DNA from: Cryptomeria japonica
Taxonomy: Eukaryota; Streptophyta; Pinopsida; Cupressales; Cupressaceae
Length of the DNA stretch: 64,000 bases
Assembly (NCBI RefSeq): GCF_030272615.1
Contig: NC_081410.1
Location: forward strand, 126,954,140-127,018,139
Reading direction: 5' to 3'
The notes beneath the pieces were generated by a model. That model saw only the letters and a program-made list of their open reading frames with translations. It made no database searches and was not told where the DNA came from. A program made the translations under genes and the position numbers. This document shows positions 23,101-34,960 of the stretch, piece after piece; positions within the stretch are counted from its first letter, which is position 1, and each line of letters starts with the position of its first letter.

Positions 23101-24194
23101 GAGAAACACATAGAAAAGTTATAGGTAGACTTGGAAAATGAAAAATCAAGGAGGAAAGCAATAGATAGCAAGTGCAATGATTATAGAAAAGGATAAAAAA
23201 TTCAGGCTCTGCAGTAGAAATTGTAGAGCGGGAGAAGATGGATGCAAAATTGAAGGACCTGACAAAAAAACTGGCTAAAAGCAGTAAAAAATTTGATGAG
23301 GAAAGAGCCAGTTTTCAAAAATTATACAAAAGTTATGAGTCTGCTGCTGCCGAAATGAGAAAATTATAGGACTTATTGGATCATGGGAAGGAAAAAGAAA
23401 AACATTTGCAAGAGGAAGTAGAGGAAGAAAGAAAAAAATGTGCACAAATGAAAGAAGACCTGCACAATGCAAATGATAAAATAAAAACTTTGGAGGATAG
23501 ATTGAAAGGTAATATGAAAAATACAACGAAGTATATACAAGAAAACATTTGGCGGCAAATAATGCAGAGGAGTGACAAGTTGTGTGAATGGTTTCAATTG
23601 ACTGAAAGTCTGAGACTAATTTATATGAAAATCAAAGGGCACTATGAGAAGAACACGCATGTTTATTCAAAAGAGGATATGGCAAAAAATATTCTGAAAG
23701 TAGTTTACAGTTCCAATGACAACTACTTGGCATCCAAGGGAATTAAGAGCCGCATTGATGCCACAGTTAAGACATCATCTATCATTCAAAAAGGCCAGAA
23801 GCTAAGGGAAACATCAGAAGTTATGAAAAATTATGGAAAAAAGATCTTTAAGCTTCGAGAAAAGAAAAATAATTTGATTAAATTTGGTTTGCCTAAGACT
23901 GTTGACCCATAAAATAAATTCATTAGAGAAGAAGCTTACAAAAAAAGCATGGAGATAAAAATCAAGTCTGATTTAGACTTGCTTCCAAAGGACACAACTC
24001 CCTAAAGCTTTCTGGAATTCATCTAACCATTTACAACTCTAAATTCGGTATTGGATGAAACAGTGATGTCAAGTAAATCTTCTAAATATGGAATGTTGAC
24101 GAAGTTGGAGTTGACTTTCCATAGTTTACAAAATATTGACCTTCCATCAGACGAAGAGTGGAGCGCCCTACAAAATCTGGCACAAAAATCTTAA
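20112..24194 (+). pseudogene. hAT cargo gene 2: ~1,360-codon G-patch/coiled-coil protein, decayed
   Basis: A candidate ATG at 20112 reads MGKMGSSSS and then shifts, near an A-run at 20155, into the main frame. That frame runs to 23194 with stops at 20860, 21673, 22618, 22954, 23122 and 23194. After a second shift near 23195 it continues to TAA 24192-24194, with stops at 23367, 23910, 24003 and 24024. The N-terminal ~500 residues are unrecognised. A G-patch-like motif (KMGFEGGGLGPRGEGI) lies at about 22060-22115, near residue 650. Ser/Thr-rich linkers follow. A Lys/Glu-rich coiled coil spans about 22990-23520, then a conserved-looking helical tail. G-patch domains usually bind RNA helicases or RNA; whether this one does is inference. 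It has no visible introns. It could be a captured host gene or a lineage-specific transposon gene. Confidence 0.65.
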
Positions 24195-25148
24195 GAATCA
24201 TAGTATGTATTGCACAATTTTCTTCTTTTACTCTTAATTTCAAGGTTTTATGTTTTTTTTGTTTGCTATTTTGCTAATCCAACCTATGAATCTATGATGC
24301 ACAGTGCTAAACTTCAGCCAGTAAATTTGTATTCTCAAATTCTCTCTTGCTTTAACATTTATGCATTTCTCTATTTATGATTAGTAGGTTTTAGGCACTG
24401 CTATTATCTATGTTTAATTTGTCATGGCATGAATTAATATTTAATTTTGAGCTCTATTTTTTGAAAAGGAGACATCAAACATGTAGCAGATGTTAAATTG
24501 CTAATACGGTCTATGATGGCCATATAAATCTATGCTGAGTTTGTGATTTTGATGTTCAGTCTTCACACATTGCAAACTTGCAATTCGACCTGAAGTTGTT
24601 GTTGCTCCCTTGTTTCTATAAAAGAGAATTCAAGGTCATTTGCAAAGGTAACTGAAACTTTGTATTTACTTTTGCATGGACATTGGAGAATCGCACAGGA
24701 GCTGTTGTTGCTCTCTTGTTTCTATAAAAGGGAATTCAGGGTCATTTGCAAAGGGTTCTAAAACTTTATATTCACTTTTGCAATTTGCATGGAGAATCAC
24801 ACAGGTTGGTGTATTACTATTGAATGAATTGTATCATATGGCTATATTTTGAAAGAATTAATGAAAATCTAAGTTCTCGACATGTGTATTACTATTGGAT
24901 GAATTGTATCATATGGTTCTGAAATGCATCACACAGATTTGAGACTCAAACATGTATAAATAAACAATAAACATCTCTGTATCAATAAACACATTATGGT
25001 TTTTTTTTTATTATGCTATTTTAAATTTGGAAATAGAAAGTTGAAAAATACAATTACAAATCAATATTAAATTCTAATTGCAAAAATTAATATGCTTTTG
25101 TAATATGAATGATGAGATATAGTAATAAGATTAATAAATACCAATCTC
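24195..25148. other. spacer between convergent hAT genes, with small duplications
   Basis: No gene. It separates cargo gene 2 from the transposase 3' end. Imperfect direct repeats: a ~108-bp unit (GTTGTTGCTC...TTTGTATTTACTTTTG) near 24597 and 24705, and GTGTATTACTATTG-GATGAATTGTATCATATGG near 24809 and 24882. Confidence 0.7.
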
Positions 25149-27849
25149 TTACAGTTGCCATTCATCCTCATCAAATTCAGAGCTTTCTTGATTCTTGTCT
25201 GTGGTTTGAGTTTCTTCACTTTGAGTCTGCATACCTTCGCTGAACTGCATCTCAATGCTACCAGTAGATCCACTTCCAGTACATGGGGCAATAATCCCAT
25301 TGGTACTTTGGTTTGAAGTGTTGCCCAAACCTCTTCTTTCACATTTGGACCTCTAGATTTGCAGTGCCCTATCGTAAGGAAAAGTGTGGACATCATACCT
25401 AGATGTATAAAGCCTCAAGCAATTTTCCAAATTTTTGTCTTGTTTGTTTCTTAGCTTAGATTTTAGGAACCCCAAAGCACTGAAAACTATCTCATCTTCC
25501 ACCGAACCCAATATCATGGTAAGACATAAATCAACAAGCTTCACATATTCTGGCATTGAATCATGCAACATTTGGTTCTCAACTATAGTTTTCCAAAGCC
25601 TTGTTACCGATCCCTCTTCGCAGGGATTCTCCACTTTGGCATATTGTTCTCTCATAGTGTATGCAAAACAAGATGATTGCTCTCGAAGATGAGTTTCGTC
25701 TAATATTCCATTTATAGTTACTCCATTCAATTCTCTGGATGTGCAAAATTGTTTTATCAAAATCAATAGCTTACTTCAAAAACTAGATACAATGTTGAGG
25801 CTCCAATAATGAGGAAACACAATAGACATGGCTTCGAGAAGGTTGTCAAGAGAGAATCTACTTCTAATTTGTGAGGAAAGATCATATGCAATTTTCTTCA
25901 CAGAAGTAGTTATAGTCTCAACAATCTTGTCGAAATCTTCCCTTGTAACTCTTGCTAGTTGCTTCCTGGGGCGCTTTCCTGGTTCCTCGGGGTCGACCAT
26001 GGCATAGAAGTGCATTGGTATCTCAACTCCCTGTAAATTGGCACATACCTCCCCATCTGCACTGATTTGTAAAAATTTATCAAGATTGTTCAAATCTGTG
26101 AGTGTCCACCACTTAACAAATTTTTCATCAGATAGTGTTGGTTGATTTCGATAGAGATTGTCGAGGGTCATGCATGTCATCTTATGCAGTGTAGCATATT
26201 CTGCAATATACAGAGCTCTTTTTTGGGTAGCCTTCATAATATTCCTCATTTCCTCTAGCATGGGTAGAAGAGCTGCTAAAGTTAAGAGTGTCTCTAAATT
26301 ACTTAACCTGTGAAGAAGTTCAGGAAATTTTGGTTGATCTGATTCGTCGCGAGTTGTGTGAAATAGTCCAATCAAAGATGGATATTCCAAAAACACTCGA
26401 TGTGCTGGACCATCCAAAGAGATCCATCTAATATCATTATCCTTGAGAAGCTTGTTCCCATCAGTTATTCCATTAGCAAAGTGTTTAAATTCCATAAATC
26501 GCTTGGGACTTCGACAAAAGTGTGAGTAGAGCTCTCTGATTAAAATTTCAATTTTTTTAACCGAAGCAAACTTGCTCACAATTCCAAAATCTCGATTCAT
26601 TATGTGAGCCATGCAGTGAATTGCAGTAATGTATGGTGCAAATGAAGTTTCAATCTTTGTACAAAGACCGTTCCTATGACCTTGCATTACTGAAGCTCCA
26701 TCTGCTCCAACACAAACCAATTTTTTGGCTACCGTCATGTCATCCATACCTCCATATTCAATTAAACTTCTCTTTACTAGTTGAAATAAATTTTCTGTTG
26801 TCGCACTCTCCTTCATTTTAGCAACAAATAGTAGATGAGGTTGGCGGGTATGATTCTCTAGTATAAACATGCATGCATACCCATGAAGTATTGTCTACTG
26901 CTGTAACTTCGTCTAAAGAAAATGCAATAAAGTTTGACTCTCTTATTTTTTCCTTTACATCTTCTTTTTCAACCTCAGCAAGACAACTTGCCCATTCCCA
27001 TCCACTGTTTACTGACTAGTATCTATTAGGATAGTTAGGAACTTTCAAAAAGTGTAATAAACCACTAATTGATGGGAAATCTGTCATAGCACGCCTTCTA
27101 CTCAAAATATAATAAACAACGCTTAACTGAACAACTTTTCCTAGTTGTTCTATTTACATTTCTTTTCAAAAAATAGCTTCAATAGAACCTTTAACTTCAA
27201 CAGGCTTCGTCTGTATTTTCTCATGAAAATAATACTCTTCGGCATTCCTCACATGCTTACATTCCTCCTTTGTTTTCCATCTTATCACTGATTTTTCAGC
27301 CCCGTCTATCATTTATTTTTCATAAATTTTACCCATATGCTTTTCTGTGGTGTCAAATTTTAGCTGCAACCTAATTTCCTTGTTATGTTTCCAAGTGCAA
27401 ATCTTACACCTACATTGTATTGGAGGCTTGCCTTCAATTGGATTCTCCACTGGTTCAATGAATGAATACTTTGATGCCCAATTAATTTGAAAATTCCTCA
27501 CTGACATATCCCACTCCTGATCCTTTTTTGATATGGCTTTTCTTTTCCCCTTTTGTGCATTATCATCAATGGCATTATCACCCAAGTCGATTACATCATT
27601 CCGGCTAACTTGGGTATCTACCAGATAATCTTCTTCAAGATCATCCTGATCTGAGATATCAGGTTTGTCGTCGTCTTCAACATGCGGTGTAGATGGCAAA
27701 TTTTGTACTTGTACTTGTGATGATGTACCTTCCTGATTTTCACCACAATCTTTTCCAATGCCAAAGTACGAAGACAATGTTATGCTTTTTGTTGGCCTCT
27801 CCTGGCCTTCCCCACATTCAGGTATCCTACCCCTCTTCCTGTTCAACAT
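25149..27849 (-). pseudogene. hAT transposase, interrupted
   Basis: The likely start is ATG at 27849-27847 (MLNRKRGRIPE). An acidic N-terminal region is followed by a zinc-finger-like segment with CRCKIC near 27410 and a downstream histidine. The RNase H-like core shows FSLDEVTAVD near 26910 (first Asp), VGADGASVMQG near 26700 (second Asp) and the hAT hallmark CMAH (CxxH) near 26610, then RWISLDG. The C-terminus is acidic (DEDEW). Breaks: stops at 27313, 27166, 27154, 27016, 25776 and 25353, plus a one-base frameshift near 26870. Length, about 900 codons, is normal for the superfamily. It resembles the ZNF862/KIAA1586-like branch of hAT; that placement is tentative. Confidence 0.9.
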
Positions 27850-28104
27850 CTCCAACGAAATAAAGGCTGCCAAGAAAATATCAATTTGTTGAAGAAGCAA
27901 TAATAGACTATAATATATAATATACTTCAAAAATATGATCACTCACCTTTAGGCTTTAGGTCACTAGCAGTCGCCAATGCAGTCAACAACAATGATTTTC
28001 CTTGGTCTGAAACTTCGCTATTGATCAAAATTCAAAGCCTAGAACCCACTAGATTGTGTTGAGATAGATTTGATCTTTGCATGTAATTATACCAATCCTT
28101 ATAT

Positions 28105-28569
28105 GGCGAATTCCGTGGGAATTTTATATGGTATACAAATATTTGGCGAATCCCGCGTAACTATAACATGACTTATGTAATTTTTGAGGTGATTATAGGT
28201 CGTCCTAATAATTGGCAAATACAATATAGTTGGCGAAAGTTGGGATGAATGTAGACACGCGTCGGCAAGATGTTGGGCAAATTGGGTCCCCCTGGCTAAC
28301 AAATCTTCACATGCCTATAGGCGAATTAAGGTCATCTATTAAGGCAACCTCGGAGAGTGTAGGCGAAAAAATTAAATTTACCGTGTGTACACCATATATT
28401 GTATTGGGGAAATCATCGCATAGAAACATTTAATTGCATAAAACATATGGCGACCGAGCCATGACTTTGACAAAAATTGATAATGTTCTGGCGACATGGC
28501 CACCCCCAGTCAGTACAAAATATTCCCCATTTCCCAGGTCGCCAACGTGAAAAATTCGCCATTGGCGAA
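28105..28569 (+). promoter_or_regulatory. subterminal GGCGAA motifs, right end
   Basis: GGCGAA occurs at 28105, 28145, 28232, 28320, 28362 and 28564, the complement TTCGCC at 28555, with GGCGAC at 28449 and 28490. The cluster lies between the transposase start and the element end. Confidence 0.6.
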
Positions 28570-28579
28570 TATTCACCAC

Positions 28580-28593
28580 TAAAGTAATCTCTG
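28580..28593 (-). repeat. hAT terminal inverted repeat, right
   Basis: TAAAGTAATCTCTG; its reverse complement pairs imperfectly with 15481-15494. The 8-bp duplication GTGCTGGT follows at 28594-28601. Confidence 0.75.
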
Positions 28594-28601
28594 GTGCTGG
28601 T

Positions 28602-29257
28602 ATGGAGAATTAGGGAATGGAAGAATTATAGATCATGTCCTCATATTCTATGGTTGATGGTGGCTATTTTTGTGGTAATAGATAGTTTTCCTCCATTATT
28701 ATGATGTTAGGTTTCACTTTTTGTTTATTTCTCATTAGATTCTATTACATCTTACGAGCTTTGATATTTGCTTTTGACCTTAATATACATGAACATTTAG
28801 TTATTGCTGACATGATTTTTCATCTATAGAAAATAAAATATATTATGACTTGTTATTTTACAATAAATTCTATATATTTATTGTAATAATAAATTACTTA
28901 TATAATATTATCTATTCTAACTTATTAGAAAGATAGGAACCTTTTAAATCTTTATAACCTTTTAAACCTAAATTTTTAATGCATATTACTTCTATATTAT
29001 TTTCTATCTTCACATCTTTTCTCAATATTAACCTCAGACTACTTTATTTTTGATACGTAATCCCAGACTGCTTTATTATAACATATTTAATTTTCTTAGC
29101 TTTACTAAAATTCTTTGTGACTTTTTAATTACAATTCTATCTTCAGGCTATTCTTCAGGTCTTTAGCCATTTTATCCATCAAAGTTTATGATAATTTCTT
29201 TTATATTTTAACCTGTAATGGTTGGTAGAATAATGGTCCATTGAAATAACAGATAAC
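28602..29257. repeat. dispersed repeat copy A (right part) running into copy B
   Basis: It resumes exactly where copy A was interrupted: GAATTATAGATCAT and GGTTGAT-GTGGCTAT are shared with 37668-37700. From about 29110 it reads as the start of another copy (CTATTCTTCAGGTCTTTAG, also at 61145), so copies A and B look head-to-tail. No coding content. Confidence 0.7.
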
Positions 29258-29271
29258 AAAAGAGCCACATA

Positions 29272-31131
29272 GCGAAATGGAGGGAACAACGTTTGCATGT
29301 GGAAATTTGAAATCGGGAAATGGAGGGAACAACGAGGTTGGATCCTCTAGTTCTGAATCCACTGTGGCTCAAGGACAAGCAATGGATGATGAGGATGGGA
29401 GACAAGATGGGGACCCATGGCTACGGGACCCTCCTCCTGACCACAAAAAGTTGAAAGATTCCCAAGAATTGAGCCCCGAGGCGGTGAAAGTTGACTCAGA
29501 AAATATCAAGGAGGGGCAAGTTTCCAAACCCTGGAGTAGTCTTTTTGCAAGGAAAGCATCTAGAAAACTGACTGGTAAATCATCTTTCCCCTTTGTGAAA
29601 GATATATCAGATAATAAAATGGGTAAACTTGCTATTGAGATTCCTGATTTAGTTATCGATCATAGCATCTCTTTAATGGCTTTTTCTCTGGTGGGGAAGT
29701 TTGTTGGACCTCAACCTAATATTGAGGATGTTAGGTTTTTTGTTAAGAGAAAATGGAGAATGAAAGGTCAGGTTGATGTCTCTGCCTTTCCTAGAGGCGT
29801 TTTTGTATTCTCATTCTCTTATGGGGAAGATATGGAAGCTGCTTTAAGTGGTGGCCCCTGGATGTTTGGTAAATCTTCTTTATCTGTGAGAAAATGGTCT
29901 CCTAACATGGAACTCAGTGACTCTTTCATCCCTGATTGGCTTATATTGCTCATTTATGAACATCTGAAGGACAAGGCTAGGGTGACCAAAGATGACCCTC
30001 TGATCATGAATGCTCATATCTCTAAGAGCGGCAAAGATTCGGATTCAGATGAGGAACAACCTAATGCATCTACCCACAAAAAAAGGAGAGCTGACACATA
30101 TAATGTGGATACGGAGGTGCATTGTGAGGTGGAGGAGGAAAAGGGTAAGGATTTTTAAACTGATATGGAGTATGAAAAGGATGAGAACATTGGTGAAGAG
30201 GATGAAGGGGGTAACTCTGAAAACCCTCACTCTAACCCTATGGGCTCGGACAACAGGAATGTTGCTCTGAATTCTAAGGAGGATGACAATCCTAACTCTG
30301 TGGGCACTGAACAGGGTAGGGATTCTGTGAACACCATCTTGAATACCGCCCATAAGTGTACTCTGGAGTCCTTCAACTTCTAGAAATGGGGTGTCGACAA
30401 CATTACTAGCATGCAAAGTAAACAGAGGGAGTTGGAAAACAAGATTAATAAGTTGATTAAGGACTCTAGGAAAAAGAATGATGAGATGGAAACCAGTGAA
30501 GCTGAAGAGGAAATCGAGATGGAGGATTGGCTGGAAAAAGATTTGATCAAAGGGGATTTGAAACACCTGGAGGATGTTATAAGAACCTTGAAAGAATAGG
30601 CTGAAGAGGATAAAGACAACATCAATAGTCGGGTTGCCCGTACCGAGAAGGCTCTAAAAAACTTCATGAACCATAGTCTCCAGGTCCTCAAAGTCTCATC
30701 ACACAACATGGATGTTTTGGTGGATCATCTAGAAAGGAAAAATCAGGAAAAGAATCTGGTTATCATTGATGATATTCCAACTTCCAACACCACTCACCAG
30801 ACTCCTAGGCGCAGAACAAGGTAGAACACTACTAGGATGGAGATCAATACGAAAGATAGCCAACTGAGAGAGGAAAGCAACGACCTGAGGGAAGCGGCCA
30901 AGGCAATGATGCTCTTGGTCCAGAATGCTGAGGAATCTATTTAAATTTTCAATTAATTTGTAATGTTGGGTTTGAAGCCAACTTCTTGTTGGCTTCTTGC
31001 TGTTTTTTTCTTAGCTGCTGGTTTTTGTGCTAGTGTTTTGTAGCTGTTTTGTTTCGTCTCTTTAATGCTCATCTTTCAAATTGTAATCGAGTTTCGGGTC
31101 CCCTAAAACCTGTTTTTACTTAATCAAAAAT
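29272..31131 (+). mobile_element. ORF1-only LINE-type retroposon, 1,860 bp
   Basis: It is flanked by an exact 14-bp duplication AAAAGAGCCACATA (29258-29271 and 31132-31145). Five bases of leader precede the ORF1 ATG. The ORF runs to 30944, followed by a ~187-bp 3' tail ending TTACTTAATCAAAAAT. No endonuclease or reverse transcriptase sequence is present, so it must have been mobilised in trans or is a deletion derivative. Confidence 0.88.
29277..30944 (+). pseudogene. LINE ORF1-like protein with DUF4283-type domain
   Basis: A single frame of 556 codons from ATG 29277 to TAA 30942-30944, with stops at 30156 (TAA), 30381, 30597 and 30822 (all TAG) and no frameshift. Residues ~130-220 match the DUF4283 pattern of plant LINE ORF1/gag-like proteins (WRMKGQVDVSAFPRGVFVFSF, then GGPWMFG). 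The zinc knuckle that normally follows is missing; after PDWLILLIYEHLKDKAR the text becomes Asp/Glu/Lys-rich with an NLS-like HKKRR and a coiled-coil stretch near 30410-30700. This suggests an internal deletion or a diverged C-terminus. Proteins of this type bind nucleic acid in the retroposon particle. Confidence 0.82.
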
Positions 31132-31145
31132 AAAAGAGCCACATA

Positions 31146-31743
31146 TTCCAAATAGTACTTTAAATCTATTTTCTAATTAGTTATTATTAATTATATTTGT
31201 CAGATATGTTAGATATATTTATTTATAAGATGTTCGATTTTGAATGATTATTTCTATTCGTTATGTATCTCAAATACATATATTTTTAGGATATTTGACT
31301 TTGAGTGATTATACACATTTAAAAGTTATTCATTGGACTTTAAAATTATTTAAATTTTATTCATTTAAGAATTATTTTATAGTTTTAGTTTTCATTAACA
31401 TGTTTGTGTCACTACATCATAGTTTGTTGTCATTTATAATTACACAAAAAAAAATGTTTTAAAAAATTAATGCTATAAAATAAAGAAAGTTCTATAACTC
31501 TCTATTCAAAGGTTGTTAGATAAAAGAAAAGATTATAACAATAAGCTAGATTAAAGTTTGAGAAATCTAGTTGTCACTTTCTTTAGAATGAATAAATCAC
31601 ACCCCACCACTTTTCATATTTTCCTTGCTCACATTAATTGATTTAAAAAAAATCAAAACTAATTTTCAAGCAAATTACAGGTTCTCTCTACATCTATGCC
31701 TCGCTTGGAAAAAATGATAGTTATGATAAGGAGAAGTTGTATG
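31146..31743. repeat. dispersed repeat copy B, middle part
   Basis: Follows the LINE duplication and matches 54040-54400 (ACACATTTAAAAGTTATT, GTCATTTATAATTA) and 62740-62830 (CTATTCAAAGGTT, TTGAGAAATnTAGTTGT). Interrupted at 31743 by the next LTR element. Confidence 0.7.
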
Positions 31744-32526
31744 TGTTAGGATTCCCAAAGATACCGAGAGGGGGGGGGGGGGGGGGGGTGAATCAGTATC
31801 TAACCGGTATATAAATTTACTTGACTTAAAACATGAAAAGCATATTAAAAATGTGTACCGGTAAACCATAAATAATGCAGTAACTAAGAACAATAACAAA
31901 AACATGAGAAGAACACCATAACACAGTGTTTTAACGAGGAAACCTGGTGTGGGAAAAACCTCGGTGGGATTTGTGACCCACAATATTCTCTTACTGGCCA
32001 ATAAGGGAATATTACTCTTACAATAGGGGAAGGCCAAGTGCTTAGAGCTTACTACTCAATTACAAAAGAAGTCACACTAACTTACAAAAATGGATTATAC
32101 TAATCCAATGTCTTGTACTGCTTCAAATCAGCATTTGCTATGCCAGATTCAGTACCAGTTTAAGCTCTGCTACAACATAAACCCTTAACCAATATTTTGC
32201 ATATTAGGTTTGTATATTTCGCATCCTTCTTCACACATTTCCTATTATAAAATGATCTCATACATATATGAGTCATATTACAACTCACCATGTCAGCTTA
32301 CAATGATTTTACAATTAATTACAAAATATATTCTAAACAAAATTGAAGTCAGCCAAGCTGTCGGTATCCTTCCTTTCACTGCCGGTGTTCTATATGTTGG
32401 TGTAGAGTCTGTCGGTGTCGGTGCCGGTATCTTTGTCTTGCTAGGGTCATATGATTGCAAGGTTGCCATCAATGACAAAACCTTCAATCACCTACAATTT
32501 GTCATTGGAGTGTGCATTTGCCAACA
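31744..32526 (-). repeat. 3' LTR (complete, 783 bp)
   Basis: In - orientation it begins TGTTGGCAAATG after the purine tract and ends GGGAATCCTAACA. It contains an 18-base G homopolymer on the + strand near 31771-31788. Confidence 0.85.
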
Positions 32527-32540
32527 ATCTCCCCCTTTGG
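32527..32540 (-). other. polypurine tract of the non-autonomous LTR element
   Basis: On the - strand CCAAAGGGGGAGAT immediately precedes the LTR start TGTTGG. Confidence 0.85.
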
Positions 32541-32856
32541 CATTGATGGCAACACTCATGAGAAAAATCAAAAGTGTCCAAAATGATATCCAAAAATAGT
32601 CTGCCAAAATTGTCTTACCAAAACTATGTGCCAAAAAAAGTATGCTCCCCCTGAGCAGATGATGTCCTTTCTTTTGACCATTTTTCTCATCCCACTACTC
32701 CCCCTTTGACATCAATGACAAAGCTTGTCATTCGGTGTTAGTGGAGTCCTTTCTGGATTCTTGTAACCAGTGGGTTACAATCTGAAAGATATCTATCAAA
32801 ATAAAATTTATACCGTTACTGAATGTTTTGCTGTCGTTTATTACCTCTTGTGTTCT

Positions 32857-34960
32857 CTACACTGTACTGGTGAGTATGTGCATTTTCTCTTCTGGTGTCT
32901 TTAGTCTGGGAACCAGAGCCTCAGATATTTCTTTTCTCAAAGAAATAAGGTATTCTAGTCTTGGACTAAGTCTGCATTTCAAGTCCTTTGCTTTATCCTT
33001 TATTCCCTGTTTGTCATTTTCTAGCTTCTTGATTTTCTCTTCTTGTTTTGCAATCTTTTTCTCTAACTCCAAAAATGAATCCAATGCACATATCAGATTG
33101 TCAGCAATCTTGTTTATCTTATCTTGTGCTTTGCTGATCTCCTTGTCAAGATCCTCTGTCAAAATATTTGTTTTACAAGTTTCCCTGTACAGTTTCTTGG
33201 AGTCAAGAATTATTTCTCCAAGTTCCGGTAATAGGGTATCCATTTCCTCCATGTTCTTATTTACAATATCCTCAAAGAATTTCTCTTTTTCCTTTATCAT
33301 CCTTTCCTTAAATGTATCCTCATTTATTTGATCAATAGTCAATAAGTTACCGGTGATAAACTTAGACAATAGCCTTATTATCAACTATGCACTTTGGTGC
33401 AATCAATTTAAAAATTGGAATTGTATCATCAATAGCCTTATAGGCTTGTGCATTGCATTCTGTGATCTTCTTTATTGAATCTAACAAGACCTCTGTTACA
33501 TTTGTAGGTCTGAATTTTGCCATAGATGTACTAGATGTTTTTCCAATAGTCTGTATAATAGCCATGCTACTAGTTGTGGTAATTATTTTACTTGATTCGA
33601 CCTCTGGTAGGTTAGTCTATGTTTGCATTTCTACAAACAAAGGTTTTTGCTTTTCAGTTTGGGCTGGTGGCATTGTGTCTGTCTGATCAACCTATACCTA
33701 TTTTGGTTTCTCTATCTGTGTCTCAGAGGGTTTCTCTGAGATTTTAACTATTGGTTTCTCAGATGTAATCTCAGTTTGTACCTCTGAACTCTCTTTTGCC
33801 AGTTCTTCATATGGTTTTTCTATTGTATCTATTAGTTTCTTTGTGGTATCCTCTGTCGGTTGCTATGTTTGTGTAGGTTTTTCTATGTTCATCTCAACCT
33901 CTACAGCCAGTGACTCAGTAGTCACATTTTTCACCTTATCCTCAGTGGTTTCTCTGTCAACCACAACATTAACTTCCTATGTGTCTACATTTACCATATA
34001 CAAAATTTCAGAAATAGGATTTGTATCCTCTACCAGAGTTTCCATACTCTTTGTGGCTAGTTGTCTATCAGTAGTGTCTACCGATGGAGTATCTGAAAGA
34101 GGTGGGGACACATTGTCAGTTATTTTCAGGCTTGGTGATCCACCTACCTTACCTTTCCCCTTATCTCTATCCTTTTGGTATACTTTGATATTTTTTGGCC
34201 TAAGTAATTCTTCCTCTTTTTCCTTTTCCACAAAGAATATATCTCATCCATCTGTTGTTTCCTCAGATACTTCATTTAATCTACCAACCATTAGTGCTAA
34301 ATGTCAGTGAGCAATGGAGAATACTGTCTGGTTAGCCTCACTGATTAATTTATCTATTTCATCAGGTGAGTTAATTGGATGCACTGCAAGTAGTTTTTCA
34401 ATCTTACATTTCTTATCCAGCTCAACAATGACTAATCTTATAGCTTCAAGTCTCCTATACAAATCATTTGGAATTTCATCAACAATTTGCATCAAAAATT
34501 TCCTGTATATATCTAAGTGTAGAATTACACTGTTCTCTATGCTTTCCTTATCATCAACTGATAGTGTATTGTATATTTTGTTTATGTTCTTCAGCTTACC
34601 ATCCTCTGCAATTTTGCTAAGAAGTTTGTCTAGAGGAGCAATAGTCTGTTTCAACTTCTTCTTCTTAGGAGTCATTTTCTTTGCTGGAGGCCTTACTACT
34701 TGTTGTTTTTGTCTGGTTCTTTTTGGTGTAGGAGAGCATATCGGTGAGGGTTTTCTTTTTCTTTCAACCCTTTTAAATAGTGCCGATATATCACTCTCAG
34801 AAGAAGTTCCAACCGGTGAAAGATGAGTTTCTGGTTGAGGTGCTTCCAACTCACTTTCACTTATACTAGTTTGTCTCAAAACATCTTCCTTGATTGCCTT
34901 CACTCGGGAATTTTCACGCTCTTGAAGATTTGAATGCTCGGTGAATGAAAAAGGAGCCAA
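32857..34960 (-). pseudogene. second ORF of the LTR element: Lys/Glu-rich, disordered and coiled-coil, no enzyme motif
   Basis: The frame opens near 34978 without an obvious ATG. It runs through stops at 34304, near 34236, 33977 and others, then shifts near 33370 and ends at 32857, about 700 codons in all. The N-terminal third has an NLS-like cluster (KRKPSPICSPTPKRTRQKQQ) and another at KKMTPKKKKLKQ. The middle is Thr/Ser/Glu-rich and repetitive (EKP, SEKP). The C-terminus (about 33330-32900) is a strong predicted coiled coil. It occupies the position where pol should be. No relative is recognised; a structural or env-position protein is possible. Confidence 0.55.

Larger units (their letters stand above)
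15481..28593 (-). mobile_element. 13.1-kb hAT-superfamily DNA transposon with cargo genes
   Basis: The boundaries are set three ways. An exact 8-bp duplication GTGCTGGT flanks it. The ends form imperfect 14-bp inverted repeats (CAAGGATAATTTTA and the complement of TAAAGTAATCTCTG, 10 of 14 matching). Removing 15481-28601 restores continuity with repeat copies at 37600-37680 and 63420-63480. Inside are a degenerate hAT transposase (25149-27849, - strand), two degenerate + strand genes (16527-17101 and 20112-24194) and several tandem repeats. This is several times longer than typical autonomous hAT elements, which are about 3-5 kb. Strand is given by the transposase. It is now inactive because the transposase is broken. 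Confidence 0.87.

Noticed and set aside
32293-34826. Long + strand frames opposite the second ORF of the non-autonomous LTR element
   Set aside because: Ser/Phe/Leu-rich text typical of the complement of a Lys/Glu-rich coding strand; primer-binding site and purine tract set the - orientation.
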